Source: a beta proteobacterium AAP51
GTDB taxonomy: Bacteria; Pseudomonadota; Gammaproteobacteria; Burkholderiales; Burkholderiaceae_C
Assembly (NCBI GenBank): GCA_001295905.1
Contig: LJHT01000092.1
Location: 1-60,881 of the forward strand
Length of the DNA stretch: 60,881 nt
Direction of reading: 5' to 3'
How positions within the stretch are numbered: position 1 is the first letter of the stretch; each line of letters starts with the position of its first letter. Of this stretch, positions 25,436 to 35,445 are shown one piece after another. The notes under the pieces are model-generated. The model made no database searches, was not told where the DNA came from, and saw only the letters and a list, made by a program, of their open reading frames with translations. Both the position numbers and the translations under genes were made by a program.

Positions 25436-25858
25436 ATGGGTGCTGATGACCCCGGCGCGCAGACACCTGCCACGGTGTCCGCCGCGGCCACGCCTTACGC
25501 CCGCCTGGGCGGCGAAGCCGGCGTGCGTGCGCTGGTGGACCGCTTCTACGACCTGATGGACCTGGAGCCGCCCTACGCGGCCTTGCGCGCCCTCCACCCG
25601 GCTGCGCTGGACGGCAGCCGCGACAAGCTGCACTGGTTTCTGTGCGGCTGGCTGGGCGGCCCTGATCTCTACATCGAACGTTTCGGCCACCCGCGCCTGC
25701 GTGCGCGCCACATGCCCTACCGCATCGGCATTGCCGAACGCGACCAGTGGATGGCCTGCATGATGCAAGCCCTGCAAGAGCGCGAGGTGGAAGCGGGCCT
25801 GGCGCAGCGCCTCACCGAGGCCTTCTTCGGCACCGCCGACTGGATGCGGAACCGCTGA
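25436..25858 (+). CDS. Group II truncated hemoglobin
   Basis: Small heme protein that binds O2 or NO, probably in redox or nitrosative protection. The 140-residue protein has the 2-on-2 globin landmarks: Tyr B10 region (DRFYDLM, about Y38), CD1 region KLHWFLCGWLGGP, proximal His in RARHMPYRIG (about H92) and the invariant Trp G8 in RDQWMACM (about W105). The first 20 residues are an extension. ATG at 25436 lies 7 nt after the FlhG-like gene, so it probably shares its operon. Confidence 0.93.
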   Translation: MGADDPGAQTPATVSAAATPYARLGGEAGVRALVDRFYDLMDLEPPYAALRALHPAALDGSRDKLHWFLCGWLGGPDLYIERFGHPRLRARHMPYRIGIAERDQWMACMMQALQEREVEAGLAQRLTEAFFGTADWMRNR

Positions 25859-25904
25859 TGGCGGAAACGCCCAGGCCAGCGCCGGGGCCGGCGCTGGGCC
25901 CGGC

Positions 25905-27821
25905 CTAGTTCGGCACCAGGCGCCAGATCTCGTCGCCGCCGCTCTTGCCGTCGGTCAGCACCCACAGCGCGCCGTCGGGGCCGGTTTCCACGTGGCGCAG
26001 GCGCTCGTTCAAGGTGTCGAGGATGCGCGTGGTGGTGGTGCCCGCCGCCAGGCCCGTGCCGGCGCTGTCCAGGCGCAGGATTTCCAGGCGCCGGCCCGAG
26101 AGCAGGGCCACGGCCAGGGCGCCGTTCCAGTCGCGCCAGGCCGGCCCGTTGACGAAGCCGCAGCCCGACATGCCGAACGAGGCCCCGCCGGTGCTCCAGG
26201 CCGGGCGCAGCGCGGCCGGGTAGCGCGCGGTGTCGGTCATGTTCGAGCCGTTGTAGCCGCAGTAGCTGTTGCCCGAGCCATCGGGGCAGCGCGCCGGGTT
26301 GCCGGTGGGGCGGGGGTCCCAGCCGCCGTTGCCGCCGGCCGTGAGCGGCGTGACCTCGTCGTTGTTGCCCGGCCCGTGTTCGCAGAGGAAGGGCCGGCCT
26401 GGGGTGGCGCTGCCGGCGGGCCGGAAGGCCAGGCCCTGCGGGTTGCGGTGGCCCAGCGTGAAGATGCGGGCGTCGGCCCCGGCCGGCGGGTTGTTGCCCG
26501 GCGCGGCCTGGCCGTCGCGGGTGACGCGCAGCACCTTGCCGCCCAGGCCGGCCAGTTCCTGCGGCACGGTGCCGCTGCGGTTGTCGCCCGTGCTGGCGTA
26601 GAGCCAGCCGTCGGGGCCGAAGCGCAGGCGCCCGCCGGAGTGCGCGCCGCCGCTGTAGCGGATGCCGGTGACGATGTCGACCCGGTTGCTCACGCTGCTG
26701 TAGTCGGCACTGACGACGAAGCGCACGATGCGGTTGTCGGTGGCCCCGCCGGCGTTGCTGGCCATGTAGACGTAGATGCTGCGGTTACTGGCGAATTCGG
26801 GGTCCAGCGCCACGCCCAGCATGCCGCTCTGGTCTTGCGCCACGAAGTCGGTGGGCCTGAAGACCAGGCGCGTGCTGCCCGAGGGCAGGCGCACGCTCAG
26901 GCCGCGGCTGCGCTCGGTGTAGAGCACCGCGCCGTCGGGGGCGAAGGCCAGGTCCCAGGGCGCGCTGAGGCCACCCACCCACACGCTGCGCGTGAACGTG
27001 GGCGCACCGCTGGCCAGGGCCGTGGCGCTGAAGGTGGCCGGCGCAAAGCCGGTGGCGCTGGCCTGCACCGTTTGCGTGCCGGCGCCCGGGCCCAGCGTCC
27101 AGCGGCCGGCGCTGGCCAGGCCGTTGGCGTCGCTGATGACATTCACGGTGCTGGCGGTCTGCAGGTTGCCACCCCCGGCCGTGACGGCGAAGCTCACGGT
27201 CACGCCCGCCAGCGGCGCGCCGCCGGCCGAGAGCACGCGCACGGCCGGCGCCACCGCCACCGCGCCACCGCTGCTGGCGGTTTGCCCGTCGCTGCCCGCC
27301 GCGCGTTCCAGCACGCCGTTGCCGGGCGTGGGCGCGGCCATGGCGGTGAAGGTGACCTCGGGCAGGCCGGGCGAGCGGGCGCTGAGGCGCTGCTCGCCCA
27401 CCGTGTTGCCCAGGGTCCAGCCGCCGGCCGTGGCCACGCCCGCCGCGTTGGTGGTGGCGGTGGCCCCGCTGACGCTGCCGCCGCCGCTGACCACCGAAAA
27501 CGTCACCACCACGCCCGGCACGGCCGCGCCTTCGCGCGTGCCCACGCGCACGGCCGGCGGCGTGGGCACGGCCGTGTTCACGGTGCCGTTCTGCGTGGCG
27601 CCCGCCTGCGCGGTGATGCTGGTGGGGGTGAGATCGGGCGGTGCGGCATCGCCGCCGCCTCCGCCGCCGCAGCCGGCGACCAGCAGGCCGAGCAAGGCCG
27701 GCAGCAGGCACCTGCGCAGACCGGCCCGTGTCTTGGCGAAGGGTCGCGCCGAGACTCGGCTGTCGGCCGACAGGGGCCCGATGGGCCTCGGGCCCGCATG
27801 CAGTGGAGTGGGTGATGCCAA
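25905..27821 (-). CDS. Lipoprotein with two Ig-like domains and a PQQ-dependent sugar-dehydrogenase beta-propeller
   Basis: 638 residues from TTG at 27821, chosen because GGAG lies 7 nt upstream and a lipoprotein signal follows (LLGLLVAGC, Cys about 51, then a Gly run). Two consecutive bacterial Ig-like repeats of roughly 90 residues cover about 65-250, then a glucose/sorbosone dehydrogenase-like propeller (PWDLAFAPDGAVLYTER, HSGGRLRFGPDGWLY, GHRNPQGLAF, MSGCGFV). It is probably surface- or periplasm-exposed and might oxidise sugars with PQQ, but substrate and cofactor use are unproven. The combination of lipid anchor, Ig stalk and propeller looks like a surface display design. Flanking genes are unrelated. 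Confidence 0.82.
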   Translation of the reverse strand: MASPTPLHAGPRPIGPLSADSRVSARPFAKTRAGLRRCLLPALLGLLVAGCGGGGGGDAAPPDLTPTSITAQAGATQNGTVNTAVPTPPAVRVGTREGAAVPGVVVTFSVVSGGGSVSGATATTNAAGVATAGGWTLGNTVGEQRLSARSPGLPEVTFTAMAAPTPGNGVLERAAGSDGQTASSGGAVAVAPAVRVLSAGGAPLAGVTVSFAVTAGGGNLQTASTVNVISDANGLASAGRWTLGPGAGTQTVQASATGFAPATFSATALASGAPTFTRSVWVGGLSAPWDLAFAPDGAVLYTERSRGLSVRLPSGSTRLVFRPTDFVAQDQSGMLGVALDPEFASNRSIYVYMASNAGGATDNRIVRFVVSADYSSVSNRVDIVTGIRYSGGAHSGGRLRFGPDGWLYASTGDNRSGTVPQELAGLGGKVLRVTRDGQAAPGNNPPAGADARIFTLGHRNPQGLAFRPAGSATPGRPFLCEHGPGNNDEVTPLTAGGNGGWDPRPTGNPARCPDGSGNSYCGYNGSNMTDTARYPAALRPAWSTGGASFGMSGCGFVNGPAWRDWNGALAVALLSGRRLEILRLDSAGTGLAAGTTTTRILDTLNERLRHVETGPDGALWVLTDGKSGGDEIWRLVPN

Positions 27822-28076
27822 GGCGTGTCTCCGACCGGAACTCGGTGCGCGGATGTTCGCCGCCCGCCCGGCCGGGGCAGCGTGCAGACTGCACCTGCCC
27901 AGGCAAAGCCCGCTACCGATTGTTTCTGCCTGAGCGGGCGGGGTCGGGTTCTCCAGCCGGCTGCGGAAGCGGGTAGGGCCGCATCCTCGAACGTCAATCG
28001 AAGATGACAAAACCAAGTGTCATTTCGACTGGAATCCCTCAGAATGCAAGCACACCTCTGCATCCAAGGAGCCCCC

Positions 28077-28352
28077 ATGATCCTGCTGGCCTATCTCGTG
28101 TGCGCCCTCGGCGCCGGCATCTCGATGGGTGCTTCGCTGGGTTTCATGATGAACGCCCAGACCAACGGCGTATCCGAATCGCGCCGCTGCCTGGTTTTCG
28201 CCGCTGCGGCCGCTTCTTTGCTGGGCTGTGGCCTGCTGATGAATGCGCTGAGTGCCGGCTTGAACCCGGGCCCCGCACACCAGGCGGGTGCGCTGCTTGC
28301 GGTGGCGCTGGGCTTGGGCGGGGCCATCTCGCGGTGGCCGCTGCGGGGCTGA
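28077..28352 (+). CDS. Small hydrophobic membrane protein, unknown function
   Basis: 91 residues, ATG at 28077 with AAGGA 6-7 nt upstream. Three hydrophobic stretches are visible (about 1-23, 40-58 and 66-84) around short loops; the N-terminus MILLAYLVCALGAGISMGAS is glycine-rich. I recognise no family. It stands alone, converging on smr, with 255 nt of apparently non-coding sequence upstream before the divergent lipoprotein. Confidence 0.6.
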   Translation: MILLAYLVCALGAGISMGASLGFMMNAQTNGVSESRRCLVFAAAAASLLGCGLLMNALSAGLNPGPAHQAGALLAVALGLGGAISRWPLRG

Positions 28353-28399
28353 AGCAGGCCCGGGCTTCAGCGCTTGCCAGCGGCAGTCGCTGAGCAACG

Positions 28400-29074
28400 C
28401 TAGGCGACGCTACCCGCCAGCAGCACGATCAAGGCCCCGGCGCCGCCCTGCGGGCCGCTGGCCTGAGCGAAGGCGATGACCTCGTTGCGCTGGCCCAGCC
28501 ATCGCTGCACCTTGCCCTTGAGCACCGGTTCGCGCCCTGGCGAGCCATGCCCCTTGCCGTGCACCACGCGCAGGCAGCGGTGGCCGCGTTGCGAGGCGCT
28601 GCGCACGAAGGCGGCCAGCGTGTCGCGCGCTTCGTCGCGGCGCAGGCCGTGCAAATCGAGCTCGGCCTGGATGGCCCAGTGACCGCGGCGCAGGCGCGTC
28701 ACCACGTCGGGGCCGACGCCGTTGCGGCGAAAGCTCAGGCCGTCGTCGGTGAGCAGCAGCGATTCGATGTCCACCTCGTCGGACAGCGCCTCTTTCAGCG
28801 CGGCCTGTTCGTCCAGTTCGCGCTGGCGCGGCACCGGGGCAGGGCGGGCCACGCTGGGGGCGGCCAGGTCGCTGGGCGGCAGCGGTGTCACGGGCCCCAC
28901 GGTTTCGGCGAACAGGCGCCGGGCGCGCTCTGCGGCCGCGCGCGCGGCCTTTTCCTGCTCTGCACGTTCGGCGGCCAGCCGTTCACGTTCGCGCAGCGCC
29001 TGGCGCACATCGGCCAGCGCCGCCAGGCCGGCTTGGCGCAGGGGTTGTGGCGCGCGCGGCGGCTTGGGCTTCAC
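28400..29074 (-). CDS. Smr-domain protein (MutS2 C-terminal-like nuclease family)
   Basis: 224 residues. The N-terminal half is a charged Ala/Glu/Arg helix (about 25-55, likely coiled coil). The C-terminal Smr domain has the LDLHG motif (about 140-144, [13 protein letters not shown]) and VVHGKGHGS, both signature motifs of DNA- or RNA-nicking Smr proteins. Its ATG overlaps the radC stop as ATGA. Which nucleic acid it acts on is unknown. Confidence 0.88.
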   Translation of the reverse strand: MKPKPPRAPQPLRQAGLAALADVRQALRERERLAAERAEQEKAARAAAERARRLFAETVGPVTPLPPSDLAAPSVARPAPVPRQRELDEQAALKEALSDEVDIESLLLTDDGLSFRRNGVGPDVVTRLRRGHWAIQAELDLHGLRRDEARDTLAAFVRSASQRGHRCLRVVHGKGHGSPGREPVLKGKVQRWLGQRNEVIAFAQASGPQGGAGALIVLLAGSVA

Positions 29075-29739
29075 AGCAAGCCCCGCTCGGCGAAAGACAC
29101 CACCTGCCCCTGGCCCACCACGATGTGGTCGAGCACGCGCACGTCCACCAGCTGCAGCGCGGTCTTCAGCGTCTGCGTGAGATATTCGTCGGCGCGCGAG
29201 GGCTCGGCCAGGCCCGAGGGGTGGTTGTGCGCCAGCACCACCGCGCCGGCGTTCAGCTGCAGGGCGCGCTTGACCACCTCGCGCGGGTAGACGCTGGTCT
29301 GCGACAAGGTGCCGAAGAACATGTCTTCCAGCCGCAGCAGCCGGTGCTGGGCGTCGAGGAAGAGCACCGAGAACACCTCCTGCGCGCGCCCGCCCAGGTT
29401 CAGCGCCAGGTAGTCCTTCACGCGCGCCGGGCTGTCGAACACCGGCGCGGCCGAGAGCTGCTGTGCCAGTGCGCGGCGGGCCATCTCCATCACCGCCAGC
29501 AGCTCGGCGCGCTTGGCCGGGCCCAGGCCTTTCACGCCTTTCAGCTTCTCGGGCGGCGTGTTCAGCAGGCCGGCGAAACCGCCGCAGTGCTGCAGCACGT
29601 CGGAGGCCATGGCCACCACGCCGCGGCCCTGGTAGCCGGTGCGCAGTGGCAGGGCCAGCAGTTCGGCATCGGCCAGCGCGGCAGCACCCAGCGCAAGCAG
29701 TTTTTCGCGCGGGCGCTGGTCGGCGGGCAGGTGTTTCAT
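29071..29739 (-). CDS. radC: RadC/YeeS family JAB-domain protein
   Basis: 222 residues from ATG at 29739. A helix-hairpin-helix region ([16 protein letters not shown]) precedes a JAB1/MPN metal site: [14 protein letters not shown] gives HxHx7Sx2D. The family name comes from an old DNA-repair assignment that was later withdrawn; activity is uncertain. It is the first gene of a two-gene radC-smr unit with 4 nt overlap, divergent from slpA. Confidence 0.9.
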   Translation of the reverse strand: MKHLPADQRPREKLLALGAAALADAELLALPLRTGYQGRGVVAMASDVLQHCGGFAGLLNTPPEKLKGVKGLGPAKRAELLAVMEMARRALAQQLSAAPVFDSPARVKDYLALNLGGRAQEVFSVLFLDAQHRLLRLEDMFFGTLSQTSVYPREVVKRALQLNAGAVVLAHNHPSGLAEPSRADEYLTQTLKTALQLVDVRVLDHIVVGQGQVVSFAERGLL

Positions 29740-29905
29740 GGGGGCGCTCTCGGCGGGCCAGGGGTGGCTCGTAGAATCGCGGCCCAGTCTATGCGAGGGG
29801 GCCGCCAGCGCCTCTCGCCCGCACGGATGCCCCCAGGCCGGCCCGACTGGGGGCCCCCGAATCGCCTTCACCGCGCCCCGCAACGTCCCCCTAAGGTCTG
29901 CCCCC

Positions 29906-30349
29906 TTGAACCTCGTCGAGCCCGGCTCTTTTCTCACGCTGCACTACCGGTTGTCGGGCCCCGACGGCGCGGCCGTGGTCGACACCTTTGCCGACAAGCC
30001 GGCCACGCTGTCGCTGGGCACGGGCCAGCTCGCGCCGGCCATCGAGCAGCAGCTCATCGGTCTGGCCGAAGGCACGCAGGCGGCTTTCGACCTGCCTGCC
30101 GGCGCGGCCTTCGGCCAGCGCAACCCCGAGATGCTGCAGCGCGTGAAACTGGCCTTGCTGCACGAGCTGGGCGACCCCGACACCGAGTACCACGTGGGCG
30201 ATGTGGTGCAGTTCCCCACCCCTGACGGGCAAGGCAGCTATGCCGGCGTGGTGCGCGAGCTGGGCACAGACTGGGTGCTTTTCGATTTCAACCACCCGCT
30301 CGCCGGCCAGCCCGTGCGCTTCGAGGTGAAACTGCTGGGGGTGCTGTGA
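29906..30349 (+). CDS. slpA: FKBP-type peptidyl-prolyl isomerase, SlpA (FkpB) type
   Basis: 147 residues; TTG at 29906 gives [16 protein letters not shown], the natural family start, with AAGG about 9 nt upstream. FKBP fold with an inserted chaperone flap ([17 protein letters not shown] region). SlpA is typically found just before ispH, as here, with stop and start overlapping (GTGA). It is a cytoplasmic folding helper, possibly for the Fe-S enzyme that follows. Confidence 0.92.
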   Translation: MNLVEPGSFLTLHYRLSGPDGAAVVDTFADKPATLSLGTGQLAPAIEQQLIGLAEGTQAAFDLPAGAAFGQRNPEMLQRVKLALLHELGDPDTEYHVGDVVQFPTPDGQGSYAGVVRELGTDWVLFDFNHPLAGQPVRFEVKLLGVL

Positions 30350-31317
30350 TCCACAAGAACGACGGCGAAGTGCTGCTGGCCGAGCCGCGCGGCTTCTGCG
30401 CGGGTGTCGACCGCGCCATCGAGATTGTCGAGCGCGCGCTGCTGAAGTTCGGCCGGCCCATCTACGTTCGCCACGAGATCGTGCACAACACCTACGTGGT
30501 GAACGACCTCAAGGCCAAGGGCGCCATCTTCATCGAAGACCTGGCCGACGTGCCGCCCGGTGCCACGCTGGTGTTCAGCGCCCATGGCGTGAGCAAGGCC
30601 GTGCGCGTGGAAGCGGCGCAGCGCGGCTTCCAGGTCTTCGACGCCACCTGCCCGCTGGTGACCAAGGTGCACGTGGAGGTGGCCAAGCTCGCGAAGGAGG
30701 GCTTCGAGTTCATCATGATCGGCCACAAGGGCCACCCCGAGGTGGAAGGCACCATGGGGCAGTTGAACGACGGCATCTATCTCGTGGAAGACGTGCCCGA
30801 CGTGGCCCGCGTGCAACCCCGTGGGCAGAAGCTGGCGGTGGTGACGCAGACCACGCTGAGCGTGGACGACGCCGCCGAGATCCTGGCCGAGGTGAAGCGC
30901 CTCTTTCCGCATGTGCGTGAACCGAAGAAGCAGGACATCTGCTACGCCACGCAGAACCGGCAGGACGCCGTGAAGGTGCTGGCGCCGAAGGTGGACGTGG
31001 TCATCGTGGTCGGCAGCCCCACCAGCAGCAACAGCAACCGCCTGCGCGAGCTGGCCGAGCGCCTGGGCACCGAGGCGCACATGGTGGAAGGCGCGCAAGA
31101 CCTGCAGGAAGCCTGGTTCGAAGGCCGCCAGCGCGTGGGCCTGACGGCCGGCGCCAGCGCGCCTGATGTGCTGGTGCAGGCCGTCATCGACCGCCTGCGC
31201 GAGTTCGGCGCCACCAGCATCCGCAACATGGACGGCGTGGTGGAAGACGTGCACTTCCCGCTGCCGCGCGGCCTGGGCAACCGCAGCATGCTCGACGTGC
31301 CGCCTTCCCGATCCTGA
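30346..31317 (+). CDS. ispH: 4-hydroxy-3-methylbut-2-enyl diphosphate reductase (IspH/LytB)
   Basis: Last enzyme of the MEP isoprenoid pathway, reducing HMBPP to IPP and DMAPP with a [4Fe-4S] cluster. 323 residues from a GTG that overlaps the slpA stop. The three cluster cysteines are in [11 protein letters not shown] (C18), DATCPLVTK and [13 protein letters not shown]; the substrate-binding [12 protein letters not shown] motif is intact. A hairpin (31348-31372) lies between it and serS. Confidence 0.96.
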   Translation: MIHKNDGEVLLAEPRGFCAGVDRAIEIVERALLKFGRPIYVRHEIVHNTYVVNDLKAKGAIFIEDLADVPPGATLVFSAHGVSKAVRVEAAQRGFQVFDATCPLVTKVHVEVAKLAKEGFEFIMIGHKGHPEVEGTMGQLNDGIYLVEDVPDVARVQPRGQKLAVVTQTTLSVDDAAEILAEVKRLFPHVREPKKQDICYATQNRQDAVKVLAPKVDVVIVVGSPTSSNSNRLRELAERLGTEAHMVEGAQDLQEAWFEGRQRVGLTAGASAPDVLVQAVIDRLREFGATSIRNMDGVVEDVHFPLPRGLGNRSMLDVPPSRS

Positions 31318-31347
31318 AGCTGCCGCGCTGCGTGAACCCGCACGACG

Positions 31348-31372
31348 ACGGCGCCTGCAACCCAGGCGCCGT
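31348..31372 (+). terminator. Hairpin after ispH
   Basis: 10-bp perfect stem ACGGCGCCTG/CAGGCGCCGT with a 5-nt loop. There is no U-tract after it (TCGCATCT), so it may be a weak terminator or an RNA-stability element between ispH and serS. Confidence 0.45.
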
Positions 31373-31408
31373 TCGCATCTGAACCGGCCGCCACGGCCCC
31401 TGCGATGA

Positions 31409-32737
<1,329 letters not shown>

Positions 32738-32818
32738 ACACCGCAGGCTGAAGCGCGAAGGCCCCCCGCAGGGCTGGGCTAGAATGCGTGGCTTCGCTGA
32801 CTGCGAAACCACACAGCT

Positions 32819-32910
32819 GGAGAGATGGCAGAGTGGTCGAATGCACCGGATTCGAAATCCGGCGTACTGGTCCTCCAGTACCGAGGGTTCGAATCCCTCT
32901 CTCTCCGCCA
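32819..32910 (+). tRNA. tRNA-Ser (anticodon CGA)
   Basis: Acceptor stem GGAGAGA pairs with TCTCTCC, followed by discriminator G and encoded CCA (32908-32910). The anticodon loop TTCGAAA sits on stem CCGGA/TCCGG, giving anticodon CGA at 32853-32855, reading UCG. The long variable arm typical of tRNA-Ser is present and the T-loop is GGTTCGAATCC. TAGAAT at 32780-32785 is a possible -10 box. Confidence 0.97.
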
Positions 32911-33000
32911 GCACACGACCTCCCCACGGTGCACCGCAGTGCAGCGCAGGGCGCCGAGCAGGCGCCGCGCTTTGCTCGGTCACCCGCGGGCTGCCCTCGC

Positions 33001-34062
33001 TCAGGCGACGTCAGCCCAGCGCTGGTCTCCCGCGCTCTCGTAGAGTGACTGAAGCAAGGCCGGAATGTCTGGGTAAGCTTCCACCCACAGTGGCTTGACG
33101 CCGATGACTTCCAGGAGGATGGTCGTCGCCGCGTCGATCTCGGCATCCCGGCGGACCATGATGGCCCAGTGGCGAGCGGCGCGGCTTGTAGCCATCGCGG
33201 TCGTCTCCCCTTCCGCCTCCAGTTCCCGGATCCGTTCCGTGAACGACAGGTGCAGCGCGCGGCGCAGGTTGGGGTCGCGCATCGACAAGCCGACGAACAG
33301 GAACCGGTACTCGCGGAGCAGGTACAGCATCGTGTAGTTGACGAATCCGTTCGCGTTCGCGACCACATCGAAGTACTGTTGCTCGGTGAGCACGAGCCGG
33401 TCGTCGGCCTCCTGGGATCTGGCTTCGCGCGAGGGGCTGGCGGCTTCGGGCGAGGGGCTGGCGAGTTTCCTCACCAGGTATCCATGCAGGTGGTACGAGT
33501 GGATCTTGCTCGAGCTGGCGCTGGCCGCTGCACGCTCGACCGTCCGCAGCACCCGTCCCCGAAAGCGGGCCCGCGTGTACATCTCCAGCAGGGCGTCGAT
33601 GTTCAGCGTCATCACCGCCCGTATGCGCGGGTTGGGCCTAAACCTCTCGCCTTCGATAAGCGAGCCACACATGCTGCCCACGGCGTGCAGCGTGGGGTTG
33701 GTGTTTCTGATGTGCTCCACGAACCGCCGGTGGTTGGATTTGCCAACCGCCTCTTCGAACGAAAAGTCCTTGTACAGGGCCTCCCTGACGAGGTCCGCGA
33801 AAGCGTCATCGCTTTCGGCCTTGCGGCGCAGCACCGTGGCAAGCACCGTGGCGTCATAGCCGGCATCGAGCAGCGTCTGCGCAGACTTCCGGCCGATGTT
33901 GTGCGGCGCCTCCGCCAGGCGGCAGACCAGTTCGTTCCAGCTCGGCAGGCCCGACGCCTGCGAGACGCCTGCGCCGAGCCCGAGGGCTACATGGCCATCG
34001 GCATAGGCCTTGCGCAGGTCCAGGTTCACCGGATTCTTCGGCCGACGGACGCTCGTTGCCAT
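33001..34062 (-). CDS. SIR2-like domain protein (SIR2_2 type), candidate NADase defence effector
   Basis: 353 residues from ATG at 34062, preceded by GAGGAG; GTG at 34068 is an alternative. The NAD-binding signatures of SIR2-like proteins are all present: GLGAGVSQASGLPSW (about 28-42), MTLNID (151-156), a catalytic-type His in SYHLHG (191 or 193), and FLFVGLSMRDPNLRRAL (254-270). No second domain is clear after it. Stand-alone and fused SIR2-like domains serve as NAD-depleting effectors in several phage-defence systems; that role is inferred. It lies alone, 90 nt from the tRNA-Ser 3' end, a favoured integration site, with no partner defence gene or integrase visible. Confidence 0.8.
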   Translation of the reverse strand: MATSVRRPKNPVNLDLRKAYADGHVALGLGAGVSQASGLPSWNELVCRLAEAPHNIGRKSAQTLLDAGYDATVLATVLRRKAESDDAFADLVREALYKDFSFEEAVGKSNHRRFVEHIRNTNPTLHAVGSMCGSLIEGERFRPNPRIRAVMTLNIDALLEMYTRARFRGRVLRTVERAAASASSSKIHSYHLHGYLVRKLASPSPEAASPSREARSQEADDRLVLTEQQYFDVVANANGFVNYTMLYLLREYRFLFVGLSMRDPNLRRALHLSFTERIRELEAEGETTAMATSRAARHWAIMVRRDAEIDAATTILLEVIGVKPLWVEAYPDIPALLQSLYESAGDQRWADVA

Positions 34063-34162
34063 GCTCACTCCTCATCCTCGAATCCATCGATTCTGAGGTT
34101 CCGAAGACGGGAGCGACCCCGGGCCCACTCAGATATTCCTTCGGGGTCTGCCACTCGCCCAC

Positions 34163-34190
34163 AAGTGCCCGCAAGTGCCCGCAAACGCCC
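34163..34190. repeat. Short tandem repeats with 10-nt period upstream of the SIR2-like gene
   Basis: AAGTGCCCGC occurs twice head to tail (34163-34172 and 34173-34182), followed by the related AAACGCCC. A period of ten bases puts each unit on the same face of the helix. It is about 100 nt upstream of the SIR2-like start and about 110 nt upstream of the lipoprotein at 34301, so it could be an operator for either; a chance repeat in GC-rich DNA is also possible. Confidence 0.45.
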
Positions 34191-34300
34191 AAATTCCTTG
34201 GTCCCCACGGACCTGACAGACGCTCACTTCGCCAAGCCCCGCGCCGTGCATCCCCGCCTTCCGGTGTGCGAATGTCGGCAGACGCCCGGGCAGGCGCACA

Positions 34301-35275
34301 ATGCGGCGCCTGATGTTCCGCACAGCCACTTTCCCACCTGCCCAGCGGCCGCTTATGCCGACTCTGGCGCTGCTGACGTTGGTGTTCGCCTCGGTCTTCA
34401 GCGCCGGTTGCGCCACGCGTGCGGTGGACGTGAAGCCGCTGCCCGCCAGCGCCGCCGAGTTCGTCACCTGGGACTGCACCCGCATCGACGAAGAGCGCGA
34501 CCAGGTGCAGCAGCGCGCCACCGACGTGGCCTGGGCCGTCGATGAACGCGTGGGCACCAACATCCTGGCGCTGGGCATGGGTGTCACCGTGTTCTGGCCG
34601 GCCTTGCTGGCCATGCGCCCCGACGGGCTGGAGCACGCCGAACTCGCGCGCCTGAAGGGCCGCTTCGAGGCACTGAACACCGCCGCCAGCGAAAAGGCCT
34701 GCCCACCGCCCGGCAACGAGCTGCCCGCTGCCCGCCTGGCCGGCTTGCCCTTGGCCGTGGGCGAACGCCTGGTCTACGAAGACCGCCAGCGCGCCAAGGG
34801 TCCGGTGTCCGAATGGGCGCTGCAGGTGGGGGCGCTGCGCCGTGGCGAGGTGGAACTGCGCCGCCAGGCCAGCGGCAAGGCCGCGCCGCCCGCCGGCACC
34901 TGGCTGCAAGACCGCATGGGCAACATCACGCTGGCCCCCGAGGGGGCGCTGAGCTGGCCGCGCCTGCTGCGCGGTGAACTGGCACTGGGCGCGGTGACAG
35001 CAGGCGACATCCTCATCGTGGGCGACCCCCTCACCCGCGCCCGCATGCGCGGCCAGGTGGTGGCCGTCGGCCCGCAGAACGTGGCCGGCCGCCGCTTCGA
35101 TGCCATCGTGGTGGAACTCTTCGGCGACGCGCCGCTGGGCGAAAGCAGCACGCGGGTGGACGGCGCGATCGTGGTCGACCGCGCCAGCGGCCTGCTGCTG
35201 CGGCTGGACTTACGCAGCGCCAGCCCGAGCTTTTCGCTGCAGCGCCGGCTGGTGCGGGTGGAAGCGCCGGGCTGA
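34301..35275 (+). CDS. Hypothetical lipoprotein
   Basis: 324 residues with a lipoprotein signal ending VFSAGC (lipobox Cys about 37 from ATG at 34301; ATG at 34313 or 34355 would shorten the signal). The mature part is 280-290 residues without a family I recognise: helical near the start (TRIDEERDQVQQRATDVAWAVDERVG), then a beta-rich half from about residue 145. It lies alone between the SIR2-like gene and the Spy/two-component cluster. Four imperfect 9-nt repeats (GAAGGCGTG-like) follow its stop at 35273-35308. Confidence 0.6.
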   Translation: MRRLMFRTATFPPAQRPLMPTLALLTLVFASVFSAGCATRAVDVKPLPASAAEFVTWDCTRIDEERDQVQQRATDVAWAVDERVGTNILALGMGVTVFWPALLAMRPDGLEHAELARLKGRFEALNTAASEKACPPPGNELPAARLAGLPLAVGERLVYEDRQRAKGPVSEWALQVGALRRGEVELRRQASGKAAPPAGTWLQDRMGNITLAPEGALSWPRLLRGELALGAVTAGDILIVGDPLTRARMRGQVVAVGPQNVAGRRFDAIVVELFGDAPLGESSTRVDGAIVVDRASGLLLRLDLRSASPSFSLQRRLVRVEAPG

Positions 35276-35445
35276 AGGCGTGGAAGGCGTGGAAGGCGCT
35301 GAAGGCCTGTTCGTGCGCTGCGCCCGCCCGGCCCGGGCGCGGCGCTGAGCCGGCCTCCGCCCTGCACACATCTTTACCCAGCGCGCACAAGGGCTGCACA
35401 CGCCGGTTCCAGCATTCACTTCATCGCCCACCCCCGGAAGCCGCC

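Noticed and set aside
32772..32785. TAGAAT at 32780 as a certain tRNA promoter
   Set aside because: The -10 fits but no convincing -35 box was found at the expected distance, so it is only mentioned in the tRNA entry.
34072..34090. TCGAATCC near the SIR2-like gene start resembling the tRNA-Ser T-loop, as a possible attachment-site copy
   Set aside because: Only 8 bases match GGTTCGAATCC and the rest of the tRNA 3' end is not repeated. No integrase gene is in the window, so this is not supported as an att site.
35273..35308. Four 9-nt units GAAGGCGTG-like after the lipoprotein stop
   Set aside because: Imperfect, short and outside coding sequence; could be slippage. No sign of CRISPR (no spacers, no long repeats).
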